52,034 nucleotides of DNA from Rhodospirillaceae bacterium (GTDB lineage Bacteria > Pseudomonadota > Alphaproteobacteria > DSM-16000 > Inquilinaceae). The position numbers were made by a program, and so were the translations under genes. Shown here piece after piece: positions 17,336 through 26,401 of this stretch (positions within the stretch are counted from its first letter, which is position 1; each line of letters begins with the position of its first letter). Where the stretch lies: assembly GCA_020638595.1 (NCBI GenBank), contig JACKIG010000028.1, forward strand, positions 1-52,034, in the 5' to 3' direction. The notes beneath the pieces are model-generated. The model saw only the letters and a program-made list of their open reading frames with translations, was not told where the DNA came from and made no database searches.

Positions 17336-18187
17336 TCAGTCGACCGGCTCGCCCTTCGCGGTCAGGTAGCCGAAGCGGCGCATCGCCGGCCGATGGGCGG
17401 CGATGACGCGGGCCACCAGGTCGTCCGGCAGCTCCTCCCGCCAGGATCCGACGCGGCCCTTACGGAAGAAGGGCGTCGACGGATCGACGCGCTCGCGGAA
17501 GCCCTTCTCGGTTTCCTGCGCGGACAGCACATCGAAGGCACTGAAGTCGATGGCCTTGCGCAGCTGGGTTGCGGTGGCCGGCATGTCGAGGAAGCGGCAG
17601 ATCGATCCGAAAGCGTCATCCGGCTGGCGCACCATGTCTTCATAGCGGACGACATGGACCTTCAAGCCCTTGGCCTTGGTCCAGGCGTCCACATGCTGCG
17701 ACCAGGTGCCCAGGAACTGGAAGGCGCGCTGGTCGTCGGTCGGTGTGCGCGCGCCGGTGTCCTCCAGAAGGGCGACAGTCCTCGCCAGGGGCCAGCCGTT
17801 GTGGTGCGCATAGGACACGACGATATCCAGGGGATTGCGCACGAAATAGACGGCGGCGCGCGTGACCTGGGGCGTTATCGTCGGAATGCCGTCCAGGACC
17901 GCCAGGGTGGAATGCGTCTTTACGAATTGCAGGCCCGCGTTGCTGTCGGACACCACCTTGTGCGCCAACGGGCGCAGCCGGTTGACGTCACGGTCGGCCA
18001 GCCCTGCCACCGGCCGGCCGGCTGCCCATTCGTAGAAGGCGAGATCGTTTTCCGCGGCGATGTATTTCGAGATCGCGTTGATATCGATCGGCCTGTCGCC
18101 GTTGACGACCAGGTTCGCCAGGAAAATGCGGGCCCAGGTGTTTCCCGATTTCGGGTAGGACGCCAGCCAGATCAGATTGGCGTTCAA
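17336..18187 (-). CDS. PAPS-dependent sulfotransferase, paralogue 3
   Basis: The third sulfotransferase of the cluster, 283 residues. Motifs: 5'-PSB YPKSGNTWARIFLANL, VKTHSTLAVLDG, 3'-PSB FVRNPLDIVVSYAHHNG, and C-terminal RKGRVGSWREEL followed by RRFGYL. I chose a TTG start at 18187, giving MNANLIWLASYPKSG, because a GGGGGA ribosome site precedes it and it matches the N-termini of both paralogues. The GTG or ATG alternatives further out (to 18229) add 14 residues with no counterpart. It is flanked by porin genes on both sides, all on the minus strand. Confidence 0.87.
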   Translation of the reverse strand: MNANLIWLASYPKSGNTWARIFLANLVVNGDRPIDINAISKYIAAENDLAFYEWAAGRPVAGLADRDVNRLRPLAHKVVSDSNAGLQFVKTHSTLAVLDGIPTITPQVTRAAVYFVRNPLDIVVSYAHHNGWPLARTVALLEDTGARTPTDDQRAFQFLGTWSQHVDAWTKAKGLKVHVVRYEDMVRQPDDAFGSICRFLDMPATATQLRKAIDFSAFDVLSAQETEKGFRERVDPSTPFFRKGRVGSWREELPDDLVARVIAAHRPAMRRFGYLTAKGEPVD

Positions 18188-18298
18188 GACGGCTGTCCCC
18201 CGTTCGACCACCTTCGTGCGCGGGCGCAATCTACACCGCAGGCGGGCCGGCTGTCACCGGCGAGGCATGCGGCCGCTGGGGTTGGGCGGGCACAAGAA

Positions 18299-18321
18299 GG
18301 GGGCGCGTGATGCGCGCCCCC
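18299..18321 (-). terminator. Probable terminator after porin 18352-19605
   Basis: A nine-base-pair GC stem (GGGGGCGCG/CGCGCCCCC) with a five-base loop, just after the porin stop on the minus strand, followed by TTCTTGTG. The U-tract is weak. It matches the terminator of the second tandem porin almost base for base. Confidence 0.65.
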
Positions 18322-18351
18322 CTCGGCAGTGAAGGACAGCCCGTTACTCGG

Positions 18352-19605
18352 TCAGAACGACAGCAGGACACCGCCGGTGACGAAGATGCCGCCGTTGTCG
18401 TCGATACCGCGATTGCCACGCTCAACGGCCGCGCCGGGGAAGACGGTCGTCGTCGTGCCACCGGCACGAACCGTGTCGTCTTCGGCCGCGAACTCCGACG
18501 CGCCGACAGCGCCGACCAGGGTAACGCCCGGCGCCAGCGTGTAGGCGACGTTGCCGACGACCGACTGGTGGAAGCGGTTGTCGGGTGCGTTCAGCACGCC
18601 CTTCTCGATGCCCTGATAGTAGCTGACGCTGAAGCCCCACGGCCCCTGCTCGTAGGAGATGCCGACATCCCAGCCTTCGCCTTCGGTCGACGACACGCCC
18701 ACGCCGGACGCCGCAGCGGCGGTGGACCCCACGGCATTGACCGCCGTCAGGCGGCCTTCTTCGATCTTCGCGTAGGAACCGCCGATGGTGAAGCCGGCCC
18801 ACGACAGATCGGCGCCCACCGACCAGGCCCAGAAGTCCTCACCCAGGCTGCGGGTGATGCCCGTGGTCGGGCCGTAGGTGTCGGTGAAGTCGAACGTGCC
18901 GTTCGGGCCTTCCGCCCAGAAGAAGCCGCCCGCCAGGCCGACATCGACCGGACCGAAGCTGTTGACGTAGTTCAGGCCCAGCGACACGCCGTTGTTGTAC
19001 ACGCCGATCGTGTCGTCGGTCTTCAGGCCGTTGACGTCGCCGCCCGTCGGATCGACGTCCGGCAGGTAGGACACGCCGAACTGGAAGCCTTCCCAGCGCG
19101 GGGTGTAGTAGGTGATCTTCTGGCCGTCGTTGTCGCCGGCGGGCTCAAGATAGGTCGAGCCGAAGGCCGAACGGAACAGCGTGCCGCCCGTGGGGTTGGC
19201 AACGTGCTGCGTCTGCGAGCCTGAATTGATGGCGAAGCCCACATTCGGCGCGCTGATCTGCATCTGGTAGCCGGCGGAATTCTCCGACCCCAGCTGGATG
19301 CGGCCCAGTTCCGGGCTCTGGATGAACAGGAAGCTCTCGTCGATCTGGTCGCCGCTGGTATTCGCCTCGAGCTGCACCTGGAAGCCGAAGGTGATGCCGT
19401 TGTCCAGCGTGTTGCGGCCGTTGAAGATGATCTCGGAATCGCTCCACTGGTCGAACGACTGCAACCGCTGGTCAGTGTTGTTGCTGCCGTAGCCGAACCA
19501 CTGGTTCATATAGCCGCCGACGCTGACGTCCCACTGGGCCTGTGCCGCACCTGCCGCCATGGCCGTGATGGTCATGGCCGTCGTGCCCAGAAGCATATTT
19601 CGCAT
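18352..19605 (-). CDS. Outer membrane porin, tandem copy A
   Basis: A 417-residue outer-membrane porin. The signal peptide (MRNMLLGTTAMTITAMAAGA, cleavage after AQA) precedes QWDVSVGGY; the barrel ends in GGVLLSF. It is nearly identical to the porin at 19885-21138, differing at scattered positions in the signal peptide, the first strands and a few loops; a segment of about 240 bases in the middle (18775-19010 against 20310-20540) looks identical by eye. A good ribosome site (CAGGAGA) precedes the ATG at 19605. Downstream comes a terminator and then a sulfotransferase gene. Solute preference cannot be read from sequence. Confidence 0.92.
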   Translation of the reverse strand: MRNMLLGTTAMTITAMAAGAAQAQWDVSVGGYMNQWFGYGSNNTDQRLQSFDQWSDSEIIFNGRNTLDNGITFGFQVQLEANTSGDQIDESFLFIQSPELGRIQLGSENSAGYQMQISAPNVGFAINSGSQTQHVANPTGGTLFRSAFGSTYLEPAGDNDGQKITYYTPRWEGFQFGVSYLPDVDPTGGDVNGLKTDDTIGVYNNGVSLGLNYVNSFGPVDVGLAGGFFWAEGPNGTFDFTDTYGPTTGITRSLGEDFWAWSVGADLSWAGFTIGGSYAKIEEGRLTAVNAVGSTAAAASGVGVSSTEGEGWDVGISYEQGPWGFSVSYYQGIEKGVLNAPDNRFHQSVVGNVAYTLAPGVTLVGAVGASEFAAEDDTVRAGGTTTTVFPGAAVERGNRGIDDNGGIFVTGGVLLSF

Positions 19606-19884
19606 TCTTTGTTTCTCCTGAACGGGATGGTTTCCCCTGGTGGGACTACTCTACAGGCGCGGAATTGCAAATGCAATTCATTCTCATTATTGGTCAATCA
19701 ATTCTAGCATGTTTGCAGATTTGTGAAGCGAGTAATCAGCAAGGGTTTAGTAAGAATTCGGCGAGCGTGGCGGCCGGGACACATTGGGCGCCGCGGGTCG
19801 ATCTTTATCGGAATGCTAAGACAATAAAGAAAAAGGGGGCGCGTGATGCGCCCCCTCGGAAGTTAAGGACAGCCCGTTATTCGA
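19606..19884. other. A/T-rich gap between tandem porins
   Basis: About 280 bases, clearly richer in A/T than the genes on either side. It holds the terminator of the upstream porin at its right-hand end and presumably the promoter of porin copy A. An open frame of 82 codons on the plus strand (19665-19913) crosses the terminator and has no protein-like pattern; I do not call it. Confidence 0.55.
19831..19855 (-). terminator. Rho-independent terminator after porin 19885-21138
   Basis: On the minus strand: an eight-base-pair GGGGGCGC/GCGCCCCC stem with a five-base loop, followed directly by TTTTTCTTTATT. This is a textbook intrinsic terminator placed about 30 bases after the porin stop. Confidence 0.85.
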
Positions 19885-21138
19885 TCAGAACGACAGCAGC
19901 ACACCGCCGGTGACGAAGACGCCGCCGTTGTCGTCGATGCCGCGATTGCCGCGCTCAACAGCCGCGCCGGGGAAGACGGTCGTGGTCGCGCCACCGGCAC
20001 GAACCGTGTCGTCCTCGGCCGCGAACTCCGACGCGCCCACGGCGCCAACCAAGCGAACGCCCGGCGCCAGCGTGTAGCTGACATTGCCGACCACCGACTG
20101 GTGGAAGCGATTGTCGGGTGCGTTCAGCACGCCCTTTTCGATGCCCTGGAAGTACGTGACGCTGAAGCCCCACGGCCCCTGCTCGTAGGAGATGCCGACA
20201 TCCCAGCCTTCGCCTTCGGTCGACGACACGCCCACGCCGGACGCCGCAGCGGCGGCCGAACCCACGGCATTGACCGCCGTCAGACGGCCTTCTTCGATCT
20301 TCGCGTAGGAACCGCCGATGGTGAAGCCGGCCCACGACAGATCGGCGCCCACCGACCAGGCCCAGAAGTCCTCACCCAGGCTGCGGGTGATGCCCGTGGT
20401 CGGGCCGTAGGTGTCGGTGAAGTCGAACGTGCCGTTCGGGCCTTCCGCCCAGAAGAAGCCGCCCGCCAGGCCGACATCGACCGGACCGAAGCTGTTGACG
20501 TAGTTCAGGCCCAGCGACACGCCGTTGTTGTACACGCCGATGGCGTCGTCGGTCTTCAGGCCGTTGACGTCGCCGCCCGTCGGGTCGACATCCGGCAGGT
20601 AGGACACGCCGAACTGGAAGCCTTCCCAGCGCGGGGTGTAGTAGGTGATCTTCTGGCCGTCGTTGTCGCCGGCGGGCTCAAGATAGGTCGAGCCGAAGGC
20701 CGAACGGAACAGCGCGCCGCCCGTCGGGTTGGCAACATGCTGCGTCTGCGAACCGGAATTGATCGCCAGGCCGACGTTCGGCGCCGCAATCTGCATCTGG
20801 TAGCCGGCGGAATTCTCCGACCCCAGCTGGATGCGACCGAGCTCCGCGCTCTGGATGAACATGAAGCTTTCGTCGATCTGGTCGCCGCCGGTGTTGGCTT
20901 CGAGCTGCACCTGGAACCCGAAGGTGATGCCGTTGTCCAGCGTGTTGCGGCCGTTGAAGATGATTTCCGAGTTGCTCCACTGGTCGAACGACTGCAGCCG
21001 CTGGTCGGTGTTGTTGCTGCCGTAGCCGAACCACTGGTTGTGGAAGCCGCCCACGCTCACGTCCCATTGCGCCTCGGCGGCACCGGCGGTCAACGCCGCC
21101 GCAGCCATCGCAGTGGTCCCCAAGAGTACTTTGCGCAT
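19885..21138 (-). CDS. Outer membrane porin, tandem copy B
   Basis: A 417-residue outer-membrane beta-barrel. The signal peptide MRKVLLGTTAMAAAALTAGA is followed by AEA|QWDVSVGGF, and the C-terminus is GGVLLSF. It is the first gene of the minus-strand porin/sulfotransferase block and has its own strong ribosome site (CAGGAGAG) and intrinsic terminator, so high independent expression is likely. About 94 percent identical in protein to copy A by eye. The long upstream gap to the DUF3576 gene (316 bases) presumably holds its promoter. Confidence 0.92.
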   Translation of the reverse strand: MRKVLLGTTAMAAAALTAGAAEAQWDVSVGGFHNQWFGYGSNNTDQRLQSFDQWSNSEIIFNGRNTLDNGITFGFQVQLEANTGGDQIDESFMFIQSAELGRIQLGSENSAGYQMQIAAPNVGLAINSGSQTQHVANPTGGALFRSAFGSTYLEPAGDNDGQKITYYTPRWEGFQFGVSYLPDVDPTGGDVNGLKTDDAIGVYNNGVSLGLNYVNSFGPVDVGLAGGFFWAEGPNGTFDFTDTYGPTTGITRSLGEDFWAWSVGADLSWAGFTIGGSYAKIEEGRLTAVNAVGSAAAAASGVGVSSTEGEGWDVGISYEQGPWGFSVTYFQGIEKGVLNAPDNRFHQSVVGNVSYTLAPGVRLVGAVGASEFAAEDDTVRAGGATTTVFPGAAVERGNRGIDDNGGVFVTGGVLLSF

Positions 21139-21454
21139 TTTTGGTCTCTCCTGACTAAGACTTGGTTTTGGCCCACCCGAGGCCCCATCGCCGCGAAAGA
21201 CACCGGGGATCGAATGACCGCGCGCTCTTACCTGATGTTGCTTAAACCCGCGTCAGGTGGGGGTCAATCGAAGGAAGGGGGGGTTAGCGACATTTGTGCC
21301 GCAATGTGGCTTCGATGCAACACCCGGCGCGGGCGGCCGTTCGGCCCAGGGATTGCCATGATCTTGCCACTGCATTGCATTGTATGAACCAAGCCGGTAT
21401 AGCCCGTCACCATCGAATGCAAACGATGATGAAGGGCAGCATCCGTGGAAAGCG
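21139..21454. other. Divergent intergenic region, porin B / DUF3576 lipoprotein
   Basis: A 316-base gap between divergently transcribed genes, so promoters for both should lie here. I see no confident -35/-10 pair, operator palindrome or RNA gene. The right half contains a small direct repeat, TGCATTGCATTG, near 21370. Confidence 0.4.
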
Positions 21455-22054
21455 ATGATGCTGGAACGACCCATCTCGACATCTCACGACTTGCGCACTG
21501 ACACCGTCGCCGCCCCGCGGGGCCGGGGACCGCGCGCGCTGGCCGCCGCACTGGCCGCAGCCTTTGGGGCCAGCCTCATCCTCGCCGCCTGCAGCGGGGG
21601 CGAGGAGGATTTCCCCGACCGCCGCCGGCAACCCACCGCCCCGGGCAGCGTCTTCGGCGGCTCCGGCGGCATCACCCTGTTCGGCAGCGGCGACAGCGAA
21701 AGCCAGCCCGACGATTCGGGCGGCGGCATCGGCGTCAACAGCTTCCTGTGGCGGGCCAGCCTGGACACGGTCGCCTTCATGCCGATCGCGTCGGCCGACC
21801 CGTTCGGCGGCGTCATCATCACCGACTGGTACACCCCGCCGGCGACGCCCGACGACCGGTTCAAGCTGAACGTGTTCATCCTGGACCGCCAGCTGCGGGC
21901 CGACGGCATCCGGGTCGCCGTCTTCCGCCAGGTGCGCGACGGCACCGGCGAATGGATCGACGCGGCGGTGGAGCCGGGGACGGTCACGGCGATGGAAGAT
22001 GCCATCCTTGCCCGCGCGCGGGAAATTCGTGTGGCTTCCTCTGCCGACGAATAG
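21455..22054 (+). CDS. DUF3576 family lipoprotein
   Basis: A 199-residue protein of a family conserved in alphaproteobacteria directly before leuS; its role is unknown and probably in the cell envelope. The N-terminus has a polar stretch, then the hydrophobic segment LAAALAAAFGASLILAAC with lipobox LAAC, so a lipid anchor is predicted. The DUF3576 core covers about residues 75-195 (NSFLWRASLDTVAFMPIASAD, IITDWYTPP, FKLNVFILDRQLRADGIRVAVFRQ). I chose the first of two adjacent ATG codons at 21455, with GGAAAG just upstream. leuS follows 82 bases later on the same strand. Confidence 0.83.
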   Translation: MMLERPISTSHDLRTDTVAAPRGRGPRALAAALAAAFGASLILAACSGGEEDFPDRRRQPTAPGSVFGGSGGITLFGSGDSESQPDDSGGGIGVNSFLWRASLDTVAFMPIASADPFGGVIITDWYTPPATPDDRFKLNVFILDRQLRADGIRVAVFRQVRDGTGEWIDAAVEPGTVTAMEDAILARAREIRVASSADE

Positions 22055-22136
22055 CCGATAGAACCGGGCCATCACCAGACCGAGCGGCGGTGCCGGCCCA
22101 CCGGCCCCCGCCTTGACCGGAGCCCGGACCGCGGCC

Positions 22137-24800
22137 ATGGCGCGCTATAACTTCCGCGAAAGTGAGGCCAAGTGGCAGGCCATCTGGGCCGAGCGCCGCA
22201 CCTTCGCGGCCGTCACCGACCCTTCGCGACCCAAATACTACGTGCTGGAGATGTTCCCCTATCCGTCGGGGCGCCTGCATGTGGGCCATGTGCGCAACTA
22301 CGCCATCGGCGACGTGATCGCCCGGTACAAGCGCTCCACGGGGTTCAACGTCCTGCATCCGATGGGGTGGGACGCCTTCGGCCTGCCGGCGGAAAACGCG
22401 GCGATCGCCGGCCACCGGCACCCCGCCGACTGGACGTTCGAGAACATCCGCGTCATGGGCGACCAGTTGCGGCTGATCGGCCTGGCCTATGACTGGGACC
22501 GCGAGATCGCGACCTGCACGCCGGACTACTACCGCCACGAACAGAAGATGTTCCTGGACTTCCTGAAGGCGGGCCTGGCCTACCGCAAGGAATCGATGGT
22601 CAACTGGGACCCGGTGGAAAACACCGTGCTGGCCAACGAACAGGTGATCGAAGGACGCGGCTGGCGTTCCGGCGCGCTGGTGGAAAAGCGCCAGCTGACC
22701 CAGTGGTTCCTGCGCATCACGGAATACGCGGACGAACTGCTGGACGATATCGCCACCCTGGACCGCTGGCCGGAACGGGTGCGTGCGATGCAGTCGAACT
22801 GGATCGGCCGGTCCACCGGGGCACGCATGCGCTTCGCCCTGAAGGACCGCACCGACCGGCTGGAGGTCTTCACGACCCGCCCGGACACGATCTTCGGCGC
22901 CAGCTTCTGCGCCCTGTCGGCCGAACACCCCCTGGCGCAGGAGGCGGCCGCCGGCGACCCGGCGCTGGGCGAGTTCATCGCCGACTGCCGGCGCCTGGGC
23001 ACCAGCGAAGAGGCGATCGAAACGGCGGAAAAGCGCGGCTATGACACCGGCCTGCGGGCGGTGCACCCCTTCGACGGGCGCGAGCTGCCGGTCTACGTCG
23101 CCAATTTCGTGCTGATGGAATACGGCACCGGCGCCATCTTCGGCTGCCCGGCCCACGACCAGCGCGACCTGGACTTCGCCCGCAAATACGGCCTGGCCGT
23201 GCGGCCGGTGCTGTGGCCGACCACCGCGCGCCGCCTGTCGGACGGGGAGTTCGCGGCGTTGCCGCCCGAGTCGCAGGCCCTGTTCGACACGGGCGAAGGC
23301 CTGGCCGTGATCGGCAGCGAGACGCTGTTCCATGTGGCCAACACCGCCTTCGTCGCCACCGATGCGGCCGACTACACCTATGACCTGGGCGACCTGACCG
23401 ACCGGCCGGCCCTGCCGGTGGCCGAGGCCAAGGACATCGCCATCGCCGGACTGGCCGCACGCGACTCGGGCGAGGCATCGATCGGCTACCGCCTGCGCGA
23501 CTGGGGGGTCTCGCGCCAGCGCTATTGGGGCTGTCCGATCCCGGTGATCCACTGCGACGGCTGCGGCGTCGTGCCGGTCCCGGAAAGCGACCTGCCGGTG
23601 GAGCTGCCGGCGGATGTCAGCTTCGACCGGCCCGGCAACCCGCTGGACCATCACCCCACCTGGAAGCATGTGGCCTGCCCCGCCTGCGGCGGGCCGGCGC
23701 TGCGCGAAACCGACACCTTCGACACCTTCGTCGAGTCGTCGTGGTATTTCGCGCGCTATTGCTCCCCGAGGGCGGCGGACGCCTTCGACCGGGCGGATGT
23801 CGACTACTGGATGCCGGTCGACCAGTATATCGGCGGCATCGAACATGCGGTCCTGCACCTGCTGTATTCCCGCTTCTTCATGCGGGCGCTCCGGCAATGC
23901 GGCTATCTGGACGTGAAGGAGCCGTTCGCCGCGCTGATGACCCAGGGCATGGTGTGCCACGACACCTATGCCGCCCCCGACGGGCAGTGGCTCTATCCCG
24001 AAGAGGTGGAACCGCGCGACGGCGGCTGGGTGCGCATCAGCGACGGGGCGCCGGTGATCGTCGGCCGCACCGAGAAGATGAGCAAATCGCGCAAGAACGT
24101 CGTCGGCCTGGAAAAGGTCGTGGAGACGTATGGCGCCGATACCGCGCGGCTGCTGCTGCTGTCGGACAGCCCGCCGGAACGCGACCTGGAATGGACCGAC
24201 GCCGGGATCGAGGGGGCCTGGCGCTACCTGAACCGGGTGTGGCGCCTGGTGACGGAGCCTGCGGTGCCCCTGCCCCCGCCCGGCGGCCCCTTGCCGGGCA
24301 ATATCGGCGAAGCGGCGACGGCGCTGCGCCGCAAGACGCACAAGACCATCGCCGCCGTCAGCGAGGACCTGGACGCCTTCCGCCTGAACCGTGCGGTTGC
24401 ACGCATCCGCGAGCTCACCAACCTGGTGGGGGAGATGGATGGCAGCGGTCCCGGCGACGCCTGGGCGCTGCGCGAGGCGCTGGAGGCCACGGTGCTGCTG
24501 CTGGGCCCGATCGCGCCGCACCTGTGCGAGGAGCTGTGGCAGGTGCTGGGCGGCGACACCATGGTGGCAGAGACGCCCTGGCCGATGGCCGACCCCAGCC
24601 TGACCGTCGACGACACGGTGACGGTGGCGGTGCAGGTCAACGGCAAGCTGCGGGCCACCATCGACCTGCCCCGGGATGCCGAAGCGGCGGATGCGGAACG
24701 GCTGGCGCTGGCCGACGTCGGCGTGCAACGGTCGCTGGGCGGCAAGGCCGTACGCCGGGTCATCGTCGTGCCCAACCGGATCGTCAATGTCGTGGTCTAG
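22137..24800 (+). CDS. leuS: Leucyl-tRNA synthetase
   Basis: Charges tRNA-Leu with leucine. The protein has 887 residues, the usual bacterial size. The class I HIGH motif is HVGH (48-51) in PYPSGRLHVGH; the KMSKS loop is at 647-651 (EKMSKSRKN). The CP1 editing domain is recognisable by FTTRPDTIFGA and YGTGAIFGCPAHDQRD, and a zinc-type insert by CDGCG...CPACGG. The anticodon-binding and C-terminal domains are complete (QVNGKLRATI). The ATG at 22137 matches the conserved N-terminus; a TTG eight codons upstream is possible but less likely. It overlaps lptE by 14 bases, so the two are translationally coupled. Confidence 0.97.
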   Translation: MARYNFRESEAKWQAIWAERRTFAAVTDPSRPKYYVLEMFPYPSGRLHVGHVRNYAIGDVIARYKRSTGFNVLHPMGWDAFGLPAENAAIAGHRHPADWTFENIRVMGDQLRLIGLAYDWDREIATCTPDYYRHEQKMFLDFLKAGLAYRKESMVNWDPVENTVLANEQVIEGRGWRSGALVEKRQLTQWFLRITEYADELLDDIATLDRWPERVRAMQSNWIGRSTGARMRFALKDRTDRLEVFTTRPDTIFGASFCALSAEHPLAQEAAAGDPALGEFIADCRRLGTSEEAIETAEKRGYDTGLRAVHPFDGRELPVYVANFVLMEYGTGAIFGCPAHDQRDLDFARKYGLAVRPVLWPTTARRLSDGEFAALPPESQALFDTGEGLAVIGSETLFHVANTAFVATDAADYTYDLGDLTDRPALPVAEAKDIAIAGLAARDSGEASIGYRLRDWGVSRQRYWGCPIPVIHCDGCGVVPVPESDLPVELPADVSFDRPGNPLDHHPTWKHVACPACGGPALRETDTFDTFVESSWYFARYCSPRAADAFDRADVDYWMPVDQYIGGIEHAVLHLLYSRFFMRALRQCGYLDVKEPFAALMTQGMVCHDTYAAPDGQWLYPEEVEPRDGGWVRISDGAPVIVGRTEKMSKSRKNVVGLEKVVETYGADTARLLLLSDSPPERDLEWTDAGIEGAWRYLNRVWRLVTEPAVPLPPPGGPLPGNIGEAATALRRKTHKTIAAVSEDLDAFRLNRAVARIRELTNLVGEMDGSGPGDAWALREALEATVLLLGPIAPHLCEELWQVLGGDTMVAETPWPMADPSLTVDDTVTVAVQVNGKLRATIDLPRDAEAADAERLALADVGVQRSLGGKAVRRVIVVPNRIVNVVV

Positions 24801-25308
24801 GCGGCGGGCGGCCGCCCTGCTCGCCAGCGCCTTCGCTACGGCGCTGGCCGGTGCCTGCGGCTTCCGACCGCTTTATGGCGAGACGCCCGCCGGGACCGCG
24901 GCGGCGGCGGAACTGGCGTCGATCGAGGTCGGGGTCATCGCCGACCGCCCCGGCCAGCAGCTGCGCAGCTATCTGCTGGAACGGCTGAACCCCGGCGGCC
25001 GTCCCGTCGACCCACGCTATCGGCTGGTGGTGAACATCGCGGAGAGCCGGCAGTCCTTTGCCGTCCTCGCCGATGACACGGTCTCGCGCTACAACCTGAT
25101 CGTCGTCGCCAGCTTCCTGCTGCTGGGGGCCGAGTCGCAGGACGTGCTGCTGGAGCGGTCATCGCGCGCCACCGCCAGCTACAACGTGCTGGACGACCAG
25201 TACGCGACGCTGTCCAGCGAACGCACCGCGCGGGAGCGCGCGCTGGAGGCCATCAGCAACGACATCCGCACGCAGCTGGCCCTGTATTTCCAGAGAAGCG
25301 ATGCCTGA
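24787..25308 (+). CDS. lptE: LPS assembly lipoprotein LptE
   Basis: Outer-membrane lipoprotein that plugs the LptD barrel and helps deliver LPS to the cell surface. In 173 residues: a lipoprotein signal ending ALAGACGFRPLYG (lipobox LAGAC), the signature CGFRPLYG of alphaproteobacterial LptE, and the conserved mixed fold with AVLADDTVSRYNL. The ATG at 24787 lies inside the end of leuS. leuS-lptE-holA is a conserved alphaproteobacterial order; holA starts six bases after this stop. Assignment rests on the signature and synteny. Confidence 0.9.
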   Translation: MSWSRRRAAALLASAFATALAGACGFRPLYGETPAGTAAAAELASIEVGVIADRPGQQLRSYLLERLNPGGRPVDPRYRLVVNIAESRQSFAVLADDTVSRYNLIVVASFLLLGAESQDVLLERSSRATASYNVLDDQYATLSSERTARERALEAISNDIRTQLALYFQRSDA

Positions 25309-25314
25309 CGGCCG

Positions 25315-26337
25315 ATGGTCAAGGTCCCCACCGGCCGGATCGAGGCCTTCGTCGACAAGCCCGACCCCAAGGCGGCGGCGATCCTGATCTACGGCCCCGA
25401 CCAGGGGCTGGTGCGCGAGTATGCCGGGCGGCTGGTCCGCCACGCCCTGGGGGCCGACGACGATCCGTTCCGGCTGGTCACGCTGACGACGGAGGAGCTG
25501 GCCGCCGAGCCCGGCCGCCTGGGCGACGAGGCCGCCAGCCTGACTTTGACGGGCGGCCGGCGCGTCATCCGCATCCGCGCGGCCGGCGACGCCGTGGCCG
25601 CTGCGCTGGACATGGCGCTGGCACGCTGGTCCGGCGATGCCCTTGCGATCATCGAAGGCGGCGAGCTGCCGCCGCGATCGCCCCTGCGCAAGCTGTGCGA
25701 ATCGTCGCCCAAGGCCGCGGCCATCCCCTGCTACATGCCCGACGCCCGGGGCATGGCCGACTATGCGCAGCGCGTCCTGGGCGCGGCGGGCCTGTCGGCC
25801 GACGGCGACGCACTGACGCTTCTGGCCGAGCGGCTTGCCGGCGACCATGGCCTCGCCCGGCAGGAGATCGACAAGCTGATCACCTTCATGGGCGGTACCC
25901 GCCGGGTCAGTGCCGAGGATGTGGACGCCTGCGTCGGTGACGCCGTGCAGCAGAGCCTGGATGCCCTGGCCATGGCGGTGGCGGACCGCTCGGCGGACGA
26001 CACCGACCGGGCGCTGGGCCGGCTGTTGGCCGAAGGGGTGGCGCCGGTCCGGCTGCTGCGCGGGGTGCAGCGCCATTTCGTCCGGCTGCATGGGGCCTCG
26101 GCCCGCGTCGCGGCCGGCGCGCCCATCGATTCGGTGCTGGGCAGCCTGCGGGTCTTCTTCAAGGACCAGCCGCGCTTCCGCCGGCATCTCGACATGTGGG
26201 CGCCGCGCGCGCTGCTGGCCGTCATCGGCCGGCTCAACGATGCGGAGGCCGCCTGCAAGCGCACCGGCGCGCCCGCCATCCTGATTGCCACGCGCGCGGT
26301 GATGGACATCGCCGCCGCCCGGCGGCCCCGGCGCTAG
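25315..26337 (+). CDS. holA: DNA polymerase III delta subunit
   Basis: Delta subunit of the clamp loader, which opens the beta sliding clamp. In 340 residues: N-terminal AAA-like domain with ILIYGPDQGLVREYAGRL, then DEAASLTLTGGRRVIRIRAAGD, LAGDHGLARQEIDKL, and a C-terminal collar domain with PVRLLRGVQRHFVRLH. Like other delta subunits it lacks a functional Walker A. It starts six bases after lptE and is the last gene of the leuS operon. Its TAG stop is the first three bases of a palindromic repeat shared in part with the gene ends of parB and the YggS-family gene. Confidence 0.95.
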   Translation: MVKVPTGRIEAFVDKPDPKAAAILIYGPDQGLVREYAGRLVRHALGADDDPFRLVTLTTEELAAEPGRLGDEAASLTLTGGRRVIRIRAAGDAVAAALDMALARWSGDALAIIEGGELPPRSPLRKLCESSPKAAAIPCYMPDARGMADYAQRVLGAAGLSADGDALTLLAERLAGDHGLARQEIDKLITFMGGTRRVSAEDVDACVGDAVQQSLDALAMAVADRSADDTDRALGRLLAEGVAPVRLLRGVQRHFVRLHGASARVAAGAPIDSVLGSLRVFFKDQPRFRRHLDMWAPRALLAVIGRLNDAEAACKRTGAPAILIATRAVMDIAAARRPRR

Positions 26338-26389
26338 AGCAGCCTGATCCACCGATGACGTCGATCCGACATCTTCGCATCAGGCTCTA
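26335..26389 (+). repeat. TAGAGC palindromic element A
   Basis: Arms TAGAGCAGCCTGAT and ATCAGGCTCTA pair over 11 bases with a three-base bulge, enclosing 30 bases. Its first three bases are the holA stop codon. The right arm recurs exactly at 13287-13299. Confidence 0.7.
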
Positions 26390-26401
26390 ACTATATGAGT
26401 G

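Noticed and set aside
19665..19913. 82-codon plus-strand frame between the tandem porins
   Set aside because: It runs through the intrinsic terminator and the end of porin B and has no domain or ribosome site.
13300..21138. Whole porin/sulfotransferase block as a prophage or integrative element
   Set aside because: There is no integrase, attachment repeat, tRNA boundary or phage structural gene, and base composition matches the rest except in gaps.
21984..24728. A 914-codon open frame antisense to leuS
   Set aside because: LeuS is certain on the other strand. The antisense frame is His/Arg/Gln/Gly-rich with no domain, the usual shadow of a GC-rich gene.
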